Under the pieces are notes generated by a model. The model saw nothing but the letters and a program-made list of their open reading frames with translations. It ran no database searches and was not told the origin of the DNA. DNA of 64,000 nucleotides, from positions 12,214,731 to 12,278,730 of the forward strand of contig NC_085117.1 of the NCBI RefSeq assembly GCF_030269925.1, read 5' to 3'. Below, piece by piece: positions 27,891 through 38,639 of the stretch. This DNA comes from Bombyx mori (Eukaryota > Arthropoda > Insecta > Lepidoptera > Bombycidae). Within the stretch, counting starts at the first letter, position 1. Each line of letters begins with the position of its first letter. A program made the translations under genes and the position numbers.

Positions 27891-29370
27891 AGAGATGGAA
27901 AACTCGAAATTAAGCCCTGTACCAACCCGTCTAGCCAGCGTGGTACAGTAGGCTAAATACCTCCATGGAAAGTACAAGAGAAACCAGGCCAGCCTCTGTC
28001 CCCTGGAGTCCCTGCTGCCCATATCCAAATTGCCCCACTTTCAACTCATCACTGCTTCTACGGTCTAGCTTAGCATTGAAGTTCCCCATAACAACAGTGA
28101 AATGTATTTTGGATACATATGGGTATATAGGTTTGTCTGAGTGGGAGCGTAAACCTGTATGACCTTCAGCGAATATCGTTTAGATATTCTGAGTATAAGG
28201 CACGCTACCCAATTCGACACAGGCTGGAGAAAGAAGGAATATATATGATGAATTATTTCTTCCAGAAGCCGCCCCACAGGAAACGGACCTGGATGAGTCC
28301 CGAAGGTGTACCAAAAATGAGATCGATTTCATCATGAACACCAGTAGACAGATATTTAATGATGTCTCTGTGATTCATAGGGTTAAAACTGAAAGTGATC
28401 ACCGAATTGTCAGGGGCACATCGAGTATCAATGTCAAATTGGAAAGATCGCGTATGATGAAGTCCACTCTCCGGAGGTAAAGAGGTTCTATGGATAGTTG
28501 TACACCTCGATAGCCAATGAGCCTGCAAGCTTGGTGGCAGACCCTAGAGCCAAGCTAACCCGACACTATACCGAGGATATCCCGGACATCAACCTGTACG
28601 AGATTAGGATGGCCCTCAATCAGCTCAACAGCAAGGCACCGGGCGAGGATGGAATCACCACAGAGCTTCTGAAAGCGAGCGGGATACCGGTACTGAAAGT
28701 CCTTCAGAAGCTATTAAATTGCTCCTTGCTCAAAAGGAAAACCCCAGAGGCATAGAACAGGGGTGTTGTGTGTGTTTGTTTTTTAAAAAAGGCGACAAAA
28801 CCTTATTGAAGAACTACAAGCTCATAACACTGCTGAGCCATGTCTATAAGCTGTTCTCGAGAGTCATCACGAACCGTCTCGAACGCTGGCTTAATGACTT
28901 TCAGCTTATCGAACAAGCCGGTTCCCGAAAAGGCTTTAGCACCATAGATCACATAAATACGCTGCGGCATATTATACAAAAGATCGAAGAGTATAATCGG
29001 CCACTATGCTTAGCGTTTGTGGACTATGAAAAGGCCTTTGATTCCATTGAAACTTGGGTGGTCCTTAGATCTCTCCAGCGGTGCCGTATTGACTATGGCT
29101 ATGTCGTGGTTAAGTACTTGTTTAATAACACCACCATGTCAATCCCAGTACAGGGGCATTGCACGAAGGAAATCACATTAAAGAGAGGAGTAAGACAGGG
29201 AGATGTTACATCTCCGAACTGTTTACTGCTGCCTTAAGAGGATTCATTCAATCTCCTGGAACGGCAAGGACTTTGCATCAATATAAGTGGCGATTATATC
29301 ACACACCTTCGATTTGCAAGAGGCCTATGTTCAGCAGTGGACAGTAGACAGGCTGAGATGATGATGATGA
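27890..29370. mobile_element. RTE-type LINE fragment with inverted 5' part
   Basis: From about 28240 to 29350 the + strand encodes an endonuclease end (MNYFFQKPPHRKRTWMSPEG, in decayed frames), then the reverse transcriptase: LNSKAPGEDGITTELLK, FKKGDKTLLKNYKLITLL, FVDYEKAFDSIE and GVRQGDVTSPN. It ends in an AGGCTGAGATGATGATGATG tail, typical of RTE elements. From about 28240 down to 27890 the opposite strand encodes the part that should come just before (LKVIQVYAPTQTN, then SSDELKVGQFGYG). The two parts are adjacent but opposite. Stops break every frame. Confidence 0.7.
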
Positions 29371-30004
29371 ATGTAGTAGTACTTTATAAACATTTATTAA
29401 GCCATAGTAAAACGGCTATAATGATGTTTGTCAGAATATTGATAAATGTTACACAATTAAATGACAGGTCCTGAGGCTGTAGTAGATAAATTTCTTTACA
29501 AAACAAATCAGAATTTATGTCATTAAGCAAAATAGGATCTCTGTTTTTTCTACCATATGAAATTGAATTTAAACTATGTAATATGTAGTTCATCTATTTT
29601 GACTTCAAGGTTGGGAACATTATAGGCAGAAAGCTGCAATAAATATTATAAATGATTATGTTCAAATATGAGAGATTATAATGGTCACCAGAAGATGTGG
29701 GATTTGTTTTACCAGTGAATAATATTTAAAGTGAACTTTTCAATTAAGTTATCTATTGAACAATTTAATATTGATGTTACTGGTATTTTATACCATATTT
29801 TTTATAATAATAATATTTGCAGTTCTAGTAACTGAAAGTATGTGAACACTTAAATGTTTTCATCATAGCAAGAACTGCTTTATAATTTAAACACTAATTA
29901 AATAAAATAGCTTGTACTAGCTAATTATTAAATAAAAGTAAAGTAGATAGACATCTGCATAATATTCTCAATTTAATTTTGTTAAATTATTCCGCGATTT
30001 GGAA
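29371..30004. other. AT-rich intergenic DNA
   Basis: No gene, repeat family or RNA was recognised up to the LINE target site at 30005. Confidence 0.35.
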
Positions 30005-30231
30005 TTCAGCCGAGGTCTTCTTCTTCTTCTTTATTTTTGGCTCTGGCACGTTTTGTGCATTAGCCAGCGTCAAGTAATAACGTTTTTATAATTCGCCGTT
30101 TTATTTATTTACAGTTTATAAATAATAAAAAACGAAGGAAACTTATCGCAACAAAACATAAATGATTTAGAACGAATTGAATTTACAAAAAAAAATCAGA
30201 ATAATTATATAACAGGGAAAATAAATCAAAA

Positions 30232-32661
30232 TTATAGTTTAATGTTATTATTTAAAATAAACCTACTTAAAATACTATATACAAGGGGATTAAAATCTCG
30301 AAGAAGTAAAGAAATATTAGTAGGAAGGGGAACAGAGAGAGATACTAAAGAAGTATATAAGGAAGAATGATCATATAAAGAACAAGAAAAGAAAATATGA
30401 TTCAGGTCACAATAACTCTCGCCACACTCACAGGCGGTACTAGTTACGATACCAAGTTTGTGCAAATGAACTGGAAGGCTATTATGTCCCAGACGCATAC
30501 GAATTATAGTAGAAGTGGCGGTTTTACCAAACGACAATTTGGCAAACCATGGCTTCCTGGGAACGGAAGACTGTATAGCATACAAGAAACGACCCTTAAT
30601 CCGGCCGCTCTCTTCCCAACACATATTCCACGATTTGTGGAGGCATATGCCGGGCAAAGCAGCAAGATCATGGCCAAAATTCTTGTACGGGTATACGTCA
30701 CCGGTCACAGTAGCACTGTTGGCCAAACTGTCAGCTTTCACATTTCCAGATATGCCACAGTGACTAGGTACCCAACAAAATGATACTAAATAGTTGTGTG
30801 ATTGGCAGTGCAACAGCTTTCTCTTACATTCAAATATTACATGAAAAAAAGGGTTAAGTTTAAGTGAAAATTTTGCTAAGCTCTGTAATGCACTTAAGGA
30901 ATCAGTAAATACAACGGTTTTTTTTAGTTTGAAAGACAGCACATATTCAAGAGCTTTTAATAGTCCAAAACATTCACCGGTAAAGACCGATGATTCCGGA
31001 GGTAATTTAATTTTCTGAACTATGTTGTACTGTTTGTGATACACTCCAACACCAACACACCCACTGGAGTGTTTAGATGCATCTGTATAAATTTGATGCC
31101 AGTTAGGCCATTTACTATTGGCATTGCAATTAAAATTTTCATTGGCATTAAAATCAGATTTTTCAATGCCAAGAGAAAAGCAAATCACTGGAGAAAGTAA
31201 GAGAGAATCATAAGAAGCGCCAAATAAAGGAAGCACCTGAAAAGAATGAGTTGGGGCTTGTAATTGTTTGAATTTCAGGAAACTTTTTAACAGACAAGGT
31301 AAAGGTTTATGTGAAGAGGGTACTTTTTTAGAAAGAAACTCTAGTTTCGAAATGAGGGGATGATTATGGAACTGAACAATTCTAAAAATGAATCTATCGG
31401 ACAGATATTGACGTCTTAAGTTTAAAGGAGGGTCACAACATTCTATTTGCAGAGCATTAACCGGACTCGATTTCATGGCACCAGAAACAATCCTCAAAGC
31501 CCTAGACTGTATGAGATCTAGTTTTCTAAAGCCAGCCACATTACCTGGGTCTAAGAAAAAGGTCCCAAAATCCAGTACACTTCTAATGACAGCATTATAC
31601 ACCAACCTCAGTGTAGCCGGGTGAGCACCCCACCAAACCCCACCGAGACATCTCAGCATGTTCAAGTTTCGCTCACATTTACTAACCACAAATTCGCAGT
31701 GTGGTTGACCCGTTAGTTTAGAATCAAGAATAGCTCCTAAGAACTTAACTTGATTCCTAATGGGTAATATATTCCCATCATATGTTATATTAAGTGAGCA
31801 AGGAGTACGGGATTTGGTGAAAAGTACAACAGTACTTTTTGAGGGAGACAGATCAAGGCCATTTGCATCCATCCAGATTTTTAGCAAAGATAAAGAGGAG
31901 GAAACATATCGTTCAGCAGTACTTACAGACATATCAGAGGCATAAATAACCAAGTCATCGGCATACTGTAATAAACTTGCTGAATCTCCGACTGAACCTT
32001 CTAGATCATATGTATAAATATTGTACAATAAAGGACTCAGAACAGACCCCTGTGGCAAACCTCTCCATACCAGCCTACTAGGCTTATAAGGGCCGCCAAC
32101 ATCTAAAATAATTTTCCTCTCCGAAAGAAGATTTACAATGGAATTAGTTAAAAAATAGGGAACCTTTAATTTATCTAATTTACTTTTTAGAATATGTAAT
32201 AGAACGTTATCATAAGCCGAATTAATATCCAAAAAAGCAGCAACTACTGACTTTTTATCTGAGAAAGCATTACGAATATCCGTAACTAATATGCCTAAAT
32301 TGTCCCCCACACTTTTACCTTTTCGAAATCCAAACTGAGTTTGGGACAGATATTCGTTATTTTCTATATACCATTCAAGCCGATTTTTAATTAAATGTTC
32401 AACAACTTTTGTGATCACCGATGACAAAACTATCGGACGATATGATTTGATATCAGATTGTACCTTAGACGGCTTTAAAAATGGCAATACTATTTGACTT
32501 CGCCATGACGGTGGAATGTCACCTGTCAGTAAAATTTTATTTATTAAATTTAAAAAGTAATTTAATCCTTTTTCGCCAAGGTGAGACAAAAAGGAATATG
32601 GAATCCCATCTTCCCCTGGAGCACTGTCTTTGACGTGATTTAATACACCTTTTAACTCCAC
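30232..32661 (-). CDS. LINE ORF2, reverse transcriptase and RNase H part
   Basis: 809 residues from the first Met after a frameshift. Reverse transcriptase: KDSAPGEDGIPYSFL, KSYRPIVLSSVITKVVEHLI, TQFGFRKGKSVGDNL, AAFLDINSAYDNV, GLPQGSVLSPLLYNIYTYDL and the catalytic LLQYADDLVIYASD. RNase H: IYTDASKHSSGCVGVGVYH (first Asp), FTGECFGLLKALEYVL (Glu), VVFTDSLSAL (Asp) and WVPSHCGISGNVKADSLAN (His and Asp). A Cys/His-rich segment near the end (CECGESYCDLNHIFFSC) is the C-terminal CCHC. All catalytic residues are present, so only the frameshift near 32690 breaks the polyprotein. Confidence 0.88.
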   Translation of the reverse strand: MELKGVLNHVKDSAPGEDGIPYSFLSHLGEKGLNYFLNLINKILLTGDIPPSWRSQIVLPFLKPSKVQSDIKSYRPIVLSSVITKVVEHLIKNRLEWYIENNEYLSQTQFGFRKGKSVGDNLGILVTDIRNAFSDKKSVVAAFLDINSAYDNVLLHILKSKLDKLKVPYFLTNSIVNLLSERKIILDVGGPYKPSRLVWRGLPQGSVLSPLLYNIYTYDLEGSVGDSASLLQYADDLVIYASDMSVSTAERYVSSSLSLLKIWMDANGLDLSPSKSTVVLFTKSRTPCSLNITYDGNILPIRNQVKFLGAILDSKLTGQPHCEFVVSKCERNLNMLRCLGGVWWGAHPATLRLVYNAVIRSVLDFGTFFLDPGNVAGFRKLDLIQSRALRIVSGAMKSSPVNALQIECCDPPLNLRRQYLSDRFIFRIVQFHNHPLISKLEFLSKKVPSSHKPLPCLLKSFLKFKQLQAPTHSFQVLPLFGASYDSLLLSPVICFSLGIEKSDFNANENFNCNANSKWPNWHQIYTDASKHSSGCVGVGVYHKQYNIVQKIKLPPESSVFTGECFGLLKALEYVLSFKLKKTVVFTDSLSALQSLAKFSLKLNPFFHVIFECKRKLLHCQSHNYLVSFCWVPSHCGISGNVKADSLANSATVTGDVYPYKNFGHDLAALPGICLHKSWNMCWEESGRIKGRFLYAIQSSVPRKPWFAKLSFGKTATSTIIRMRLGHNSLPVHLHKLGIVTSTACECGESYCDLNHIFFSCSLYDHSSLYTSLVSLSVPLPTNISLLLRDFNPLVYSILSRFILNNNIKL

Positions 32662-32678
32662 TAACGTAAAAGTTAGAT

Positions 32679-33917
32679 TTAGAGAAGAAGGGGCATCAGA
32701 GTTATTTGCTTATAAGACAGGATAGGATCGTTGAGTGGAGCAGAAGGAGGAGCCAAACGATCAAGGAATTGATCTGCTAATTCTATAGGCAGCAACAATG
32801 CGTTAGAAGGATTGACAGCTGATCTAAATCTTTTGATATTTCGCCATATGACAGTAGCATGTGTTTCAGGTGATATAGTGCTACAAAATTTCCTCCACCC
32901 GTCAAATTTCTTTTTTTTAAATAGTTTTCTAACCTCTTTCATTATAGTCATTAATGCCTCGTAGTTTTTCATAGACATATTATTGCGATAATTACGCTCT
33001 GCTGCCTTGCGTTTCTTTATAGCATTGGTACATTCTTCATCCCACCACGGTGGAGATGACAACTTATTACTACGCGGCTTTTTCTTTGGAAAAACATTAT
33101 CAGCCGATTCTAACAAAATAGCTTTGAAATAATTATTATCTATGACATTAACTTCTGAGCAATTATTAATTTTCTCTTCTATTAATAACGTGTATTGACT
33201 CCATTTAGAGTCTATGATTTTGTGTTTGAGGCGAGAGTTTTGAATACACATTGTATCCTTTTTTTTACAGGGAAATGAAATGATTATGGGATAGTGATCA
33301 CTATTATAAGTGGAACACAAAGTAGACCAAGATAGAGAAGATGCTAACTGGGGAGTACAAATGGACAGGTCAATGGCACTAATTACTTCACCAGGCTTTG
33401 TGAGGCGAGTAGGAGAACCCGAGTTTAAAATGCACAGGCTATACATGTCTAAGATATCTAATAATTCATAACCATAACTATTAGATACTGAACTACCCCA
33501 AGATGTGTGATGAGAGTTGAAATCACCCAGAATCATGAAAGGCCGAGGAAGAACTGAAATTAAGTTTTTAATTTCATTGAAGATTTGCAAGGAGGGATGA
33601 GGGACATAGATAGAGACAAAACAGATACCATCAACAATAGCTGCAATGACAGAAAAGCAGTTACTATGTGAAGGGAGAGGGAAGGAAGAAAAGGTGCTAG
33701 AGTTTCTGATGAGTAGGCATACACCACCATATCCATCAGCCCTGTCTTCTCTTAAGCACGAATAACCAGGGATTTTGAATACAAAATCTGGCTTTAGCCA
33801 GGTTTCAGATAGAGAAAATATAAAAGGATTAAAAGTATTTATAATATGTATAATTTCATGCTTTTTGTTTATAATACTGCGGCAATTCCATTGAACTAAC
33901 TTGTCCATGTTGGCCAT
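32679..33917 (-). CDS. LINE ORF2, endonuclease part
   Basis: 412 residues starting MANMDKLVQWNCRSIINKKH. It is an AP-type endonuclease: LVQWNCRS, SETWL, FMILGDFNSHHTSWGS and YNSDHYPIIISF are the expected catalytic and substrate-binding motifs. A linker with WWDEECTNAIKKRKAAER follows. The frame ends in a false tail after ILSYKQ; dropping to the next frame restores NNSDAPSSLNLTF and runs into the reverse transcriptase, so one base was lost near 32690-32705. Confidence 0.87.
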   Translation of the reverse strand: MANMDKLVQWNCRSIINKKHEIIHIINTFNPFIFSLSETWLKPDFVFKIPGYSCLREDRADGYGGVCLLIRNSSTFSSFPLPSHSNCFSVIAAIVDGICFVSIYVPHPSLQIFNEIKNLISVLPRPFMILGDFNSHHTSWGSSVSNSYGYELLDILDMYSLCILNSGSPTRLTKPGEVISAIDLSICTPQLASSLSWSTLCSTYNSDHYPIIISFPCKKKDTMCIQNSRLKHKIIDSKWSQYTLLIEEKINNCSEVNVIDNNYFKAILLESADNVFPKKKPRSNKLSSPPWWDEECTNAIKKRKAAERNYRNNMSMKNYEALMTIMKEVRKLFKKKKFDGWRKFCSTISPETHATVIWRNIKRFRSAVNPSNALLLPIELADQFLDRLAPPSAPLNDPILSYKQITLMPLLL

Positions 33918-35391
33918 TATTAATATTAGTATAAGTACGAATTAAATTAGCAGCGTGGGACGGTATAGATAAATTGGGTTCAGAAAGTAATTTGATCAAT
34001 ATAGTAATTAACTCTGCTATTGTCTGTTGTGAATTTGCATTAGACGAGGATGGTAATGCACATCCATTAGAAGGCTCTGGCATATTGTAGTCCCTTACAA
34101 GAGACTCATGTGCTACATGATCAAAACCTTTACTGTGTTGAGGAGGAGTTCTGGGTTTAGTGAAGACTGTTTTTTTATAAGATATTGTACGTGAGGATGG
34201 TGAACCAGGCAATACTGTATTTCCACCAGGAACAGATTTAGTTGGGAGAGAGGATACAATATCAGCAAATGATTTAGAAATGGGGGGATGTAATTTTGAC
34301 GCTTCAATATAGGATAAGCTATTCTCTGCCATTGTTACTTTAATATCTGTTTGTCTCACGTACTCTGGACACTTTTTGCTCGAAGCAAAGTGCAGCCCAG
34401 AACATAAGCAGCAAGATACACAGTCTTCCTCCACATTACAAGTATCTCCAGTGTGGCCCTGACCACACTTGAAGCACCTGGGCTTTGACCTACATTGGAC
34501 CTTGGTGTGCCCAAAGCGGCAACAATTAAAGCACTGGATGGTTGGGTATATATACAATTTAACAGGCATAGAATTATAACACATAAATACACGTTTGGGC
34601 AAAACTTGTCCATCAAATGTAAACACGACTGTTTGCGAAGGTTTCCATGTGGGTGTGTTGTTTATCATGACTTTATAGTTTAGTCTTCTAATTTTCAGAA
34701 TTTCCCCACACCCAATGGGTACATTAGTGTTCTGCATAATATCTTCAGGGGACCACTCAGTTGGGACTCCCCTAACTAAACCCATCCTCGTAATGTTAAA
34801 AGTTGGGATAAAAGCCTTCATGTTGTTTGTAGCTAAGCAGTTTGAAGTGACAAAGCTGTTAGCGTCTGTATAATTATTAAAAGAAAGTGTCATTTTATTT
34901 CGGCCAATACGTTTCAAACTTCCATTAACAATATTTTTGAATAAATTTTTTTTTAAAAATCTGCCAAACACAACTGGGTGTAATGTTGTACCATCATCAT
35001 CAGCAGACTGTATTTTCTGCACGTGTACCACAAACGGGCCGTGGTCATTGGCATCATAACTAGCCCTACCAATTTGTGTGGAGGCTTTATGAGACATATC
35101 AGTGGGAGGAACGGGCTTTGAAGATGTATCAGTGCAAGGACCAGGTGCAGGCAAATCAATAGTGCTCTCAGTAAATTCGTCTTTGCATTGACAGTCCGAT
35201 TGTTTAAATGTTTCTGTATTATTTTTTCTTTTCCTTTTGTTACAATTTTTACAAATTTTGTGGAGCTGGTTACGCTTCAGCTTCCTTTTAGACACCAAAG
35301 AGCAGTCAGAATCCATTCCGGATTCGTTGGAGATTGTGACAAATGCAACCGCGGGGGGCGCTGTGCCCCCCGGGTCCGGAGGCTCGTTCAT
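33856..35391 (-). CDS. LINE ORF1, gag-like protein with CCHC knuckles
   Basis: 511 residues, open throughout. The N-terminus is basic (RKLKRNQLHKICKNCNKRKR). The middle (about 140-270) looks like the esterase/RRM-like fold of I-element ORF1. Zinc knuckles follow: CFNCCRFGHTKVQC, CFKCGQGHTGDTC and a third Cys-rich one (CVSCCLCSGLHFASSKKC) at about residues 285-345. It binds element RNA in the ribonucleoprotein. The last residues overlap ORF2. Confidence 0.85.
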   Translation of the reverse strand: MNEPPDPGGTAPPAVAFVTISNESGMDSDCSLVSKRKLKRNQLHKICKNCNKRKRKNNTETFKQSDCQCKDEFTESTIDLPAPGPCTDTSSKPVPPTDMSHKASTQIGRASYDANDHGPFVVHVQKIQSADDDGTTLHPVVFGRFLKKNLFKNIVNGSLKRIGRNKMTLSFNNYTDANSFVTSNCLATNNMKAFIPTFNITRMGLVRGVPTEWSPEDIMQNTNVPIGCGEILKIRRLNYKVMINNTPTWKPSQTVVFTFDGQVLPKRVFMCYNSMPVKLYIYPTIQCFNCCRFGHTKVQCRSKPRCFKCGQGHTGDTCNVEEDCVSCCLCSGLHFASSKKCPEYVRQTDIKVTMAENSLSYIEASKLHPPISKSFADIVSSLPTKSVPGGNTVLPGSPSSRTISYKKTVFTKPRTPPQHSKGFDHVAHESLVRDYNMPEPSNGCALPSSSNANSQQTIAELITILIKLLSEPNLSIPSHAANLIRTYTNINNGQHGQVSSMELPQYYKQKA

Positions 35392-35592
35392 ATAAATATA
35401 AAAAACTTACCCCAACTCGAAGAAAAAAAGAATAAAATACAAAAAAATTTAAATAATAATAAAAATTACAAATATATACAAGTTTTAACTATTCTGATCA
35501 CTTAATAGATTAAAAAAAAATATTTTTCAACAAATTCAAACAAAAACCGCGCCCGCCAAATTCAAAGGTTTCCCGCGTTTTCAGCCGAGGTC

Positions 35593-36390
35593 AAAAACTG
35601 TGCTAGTTTATATCCATTTTAATAAAATTCCAAGTTAATTCAAGATTAATAAAATAATGATGTTCGTTGTAACCACAACGATTCTTAAATGAATTTAAAT
35701 TAAGAAAATCCTTATTTAGAGCCATTACTTAAGTGTAATTACGAAAAAAGTTATAACTTTTAATACATAATACATACATAAACATAGATTATACACTTAA
35801 TATATTTGAGATACATAAATTCAGTAAGTAAGTAGGTACCTAGTACCTAGTACCTAGTAGTTTTATTTTTCCAACAGGAAAGGCAAAGGTGTTATACTAT
35901 ACAGCCTAATCTTTTATATTTATATAATGAAAGAGATAAAATATAAAAATATAAATACTTTCATGTTAGTTGTTAATTGGAGTGTCTTTACGTACCGCCA
36001 CAAATATAATGATTTTAGGCATGCGTTTAGTTCATCAGCAACAGTTGATCGGGGAATCTTTCAACGTTCTATCCAGTACCTGCAGTGATCTCCTAAGGGC
36101 TAATTTAGTTTTTCTTTAGGCTTAAATGTGGAACAACTAATAATACGTGATTTATTAACTGTTTCAAATTTGTAAAACTGCACAAAGGGGGAAAACGAAA
36201 TAAAGCCGGGTGTATTTTCTCAGGTTCTTCCCCGTTTCATTTAATTTCATTTCAATTGGTTAAAGTGTTATATTAATCAACTTTATTTCATTTAACTTCT
36301 TAAATCAATTCAATATTTCAAAGAAAGTTGGCTTATAAGTCTCATTACCAAGGCATAAAATAAAAAGATTCTATTTTCCAGATCTGTTTT
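35593..36390. other. Intergenic, short tandem repeat and old repeat scraps
   Basis: Three TACCTAG units in tandem lie at about 35837-35858. About 36100-36300 contains an old, diverged family C arm (GTGATTTATTAACTGTTT and GGGAAAACGAAATAAAGCC). No gene. Confidence 0.4.
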
Positions 36391-38590
36391 TTTAAGGGAT
36401 TTTATGACCTGGTAACTAAGACCTTTAAGTCATGTCTTATTATAATTTATATTCTTATTGTTATGAAAAATGATAATATGGAAATAAATGAAATGAAATG
36501 AAGATGATTAATATGAGACATTAATCAACTGGGATGAAATTAAATGAAATGAGATGATATTAGATGAAATATAATCTCAGTAAAATTGTGGTTATTTACT
36601 GAAATTTTTTTAGTGGACTTTTTGGAGGATCCCGAAAAGTTACGTCCAACGGCTTTGTTTCATTTTCCCACATTTATGCACTTTCAGTATAATAAGATAC
36701 TTCGTCGACTGGCAGATTCCCCAAGATCAGGCTGGTTTTGTCAAAGGTAGAGGCACTCGAGAGCAAATTCTCAATATTAGACAGATCATTGAGAAATCTT
36801 ACGAATTTAACACCTCACTTGTAATATGTTTCATCGATTACAGCAAGGCTTTTGATTGCGTTAACTGGCGAAGCCTATGGAGAGTACTCTGCGAACTGGG
36901 GGTTCCGGAACATTTGATTGCCTTCCAGTCATTAATCAACTTGCATTGAAGTCTTTATACTCCGACAACCAAGACATGGTCAGGATTGACGCCACGCTTT
37001 CCAAGCCTTTCTCATTTAAAAAGGGTTTAAGACAAGGCTGTGTCTTATCTCCTATTTTAAGTATAATATAATGCGGCGAGTATGCGAGGACTGGAATGGT
37101 GGTGTTTCCATTGGTGGAACGAAGCTCACAAACCTGCGTTATGCTGACGAAATAACACTATTCGCGTCCAACGAAGAGGAAATGTGCATCCTGCTGGATA
37201 AATTGGAACGAACCAGCAGAGAAATGGGGCTTCGCATAAACAGAGCAAAGACCAAAGTTATGGTGGTCGATCGCAGCCATTATCTCACTACGACCAATAA
37301 GCTAAGCCTGGAAGTCGTAGAGGATTTCATTTATCTGGGCTCCGTCATAGCTAGTAATGGATCCTCCGAAAAGGACATCAGAAGCCGAATTGGTATGGCA
37401 AAGAGAGCTATGTCCCAAATAGACCGTGTTTGGGCGGACAGAAACATCTCGAGGAATACCAAAAAGCAGCTCATCAACTTCGTCGTCTTTTCCATTTTTC
37501 TCTACGGCGCAGAGACTTGGACCCTCATGAAAGCCGACCGCCAACGCATCGATGCGTTTGAGATGTGGTGCTGGAGGAAAATGCTTGGGATTCGTTGGAC
37601 AGAACACAGAACCAACGAATCCATTCTTACCGAGCTCAAGATTCCAATGCGCCTGAGCACTACATGTGCGCGGAGGAGTTTCGAGCTTTTTGGACATATC
37701 GCCAGAAAGAGAGGTGACAATCTGGAAAAGCTGCTGATAAGAGGCAAGGTATGCGGGAGAAGGCACAGAGGCAGAAACCCAATGCGCTGGTCAGACTAAA
37801 TACGCTCCACTCTCAATACCTCAGTCCACGTTGCTATCCACACGTCCAAGGACAGGCAGAAATGGCCCAAGATAATGCAGGAGAAAGTTATTAGAGGAGG
37901 CCACGACCCTCAGCACTGAGATGATATGGGATGAAAGATAATCTCAGTAAAATGGTGCTCATTTACTGAGACTTTTTCAGTGGACTTTTTGGAGGATCCC
38001 GAGAAATTAGGTTCAGCGGCTTTATTTCATTTTCCCACATTTGTGCACTTTCACAGATACTAAACAGTTAATAAACCACCGCTATTACACACTTAAACCT
38101 GAAGAAACACTAAATAGACAAAATAAAACAAATCACACAGCTTCACTCCTCACGTTCCCGCCAAAAAGTCCCCAGATGTTTTTTTTTTAAGGATTTTATG
38201 ACCTGGTAACTGAGACCTTCAAGTCACGTCTTATTTTAATTTATATTCATATTTGTATGAAAAATGATATTATGGAGTGAAATGAAATGAAGATGATTAA
38301 TTTGAGACATTAATCAACTGGGATGAAATTAAATGAAATGGGATGAAATATAATCTCAGTAAAGTGGTGGTAATTTACTAAGATTTTTTCAGTGGACTTT
38401 TTGGAGGATCCCAAGAAGCTACGTCCAGCAGCTTTGTTTCATTTTCCCACATTTGTGCACTTTTACAGATATTAAACAGTTAATAAACCACCATTATTAC
38501 ATATTTAAACCCGAAGAAACACTAAATAGATAAAATAAAACAAATCACACAACTCCACTCCTCGCATTCCCGCCAAATAGTCCCTCTGTT
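36391..38590 (-). repeat. Family C repeat copies flanking a LINE
   Basis: Copies begin at about 36391 (GGGATTTTATGACCTGGTAA) and 38186 (GGATTTTATGACCTGGTAAC). A partial copy is at 37918-38178. The common sequence includes CTTTTTGGAGGATCCCGA, CCCACATTTGTGCACTTT and CGTTCCCGCCAAAAAGTCC. Other copies: 13535-14745, 43130-43465, 60270-60990. In several copies one end carries an A- or T-run, suggesting a retroposon. The LINE fragment at 36690-37917 separates two of the copies. Confidence 0.6.
36690..37917 (+). pseudogene. LINE reverse-transcriptase fragment, C-terminal part
   Basis: Encodes reverse-transcriptase pieces: FKKGLRQGCVLSPILSII at about 37015, then after a stop LRYADEITLFASN (37134-37172, catalytic YADE variant). 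A long open part (37071-37799) includes FIYLGSVIASNGSSEKDI, FSIFLYGAETWTLMKADR and FEMWCWRKMLGIRW, and closes with LFGHIARKRGDNLEKLLI. This C-terminal type is common in insect LINEs related to CR1/L2-like clades; the exact clade cannot be told by eye. The N-terminal half is missing, and the stop at 37069-37071 shows it is dead. Confidence 0.7.
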
Positions 38591-38639
38591 CTGTGATTTG
38601 TTTCATTGATTAAACACTTTGTTTTGTATAAACTAATGA

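Larger units (their letters stand above)
30005..35592 (-). mobile_element. Full-length I-like non-LTR retrotransposon
   Basis: The element body is 30018-35579 (5562 bp) on the minus strand. It is flanked by a perfect 13-bp target-site duplication TTCAGCCGAGGTC at 30005-30017 and 35580-35592. Read on its own strand it has a 5' leader of about 190 bp, ORF1 (33856-35391), ORF2 (endonuclease 32679-33917, reverse transcriptase plus RNase H 30232-32661) and a 3' UTR of about 210 bp ending in (GAA)n rather than poly(A). The domain order, with RNase H after the reverse transcriptase, points to the I group. ORF1 and ORF2 overlap by 62 bp in different frames. Confidence 0.9.

Noticed and set aside
30397..30783. 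128-residue + strand frame
   Set aside because: Antisense of the LINE RNase H and tail region.
35837..35860. TACCTAG tandem units as possible telomere-like or CRISPR-like repeat
   Set aside because: Only three 7-bp units; insect telomere is TTAGG, and there are no spacers.
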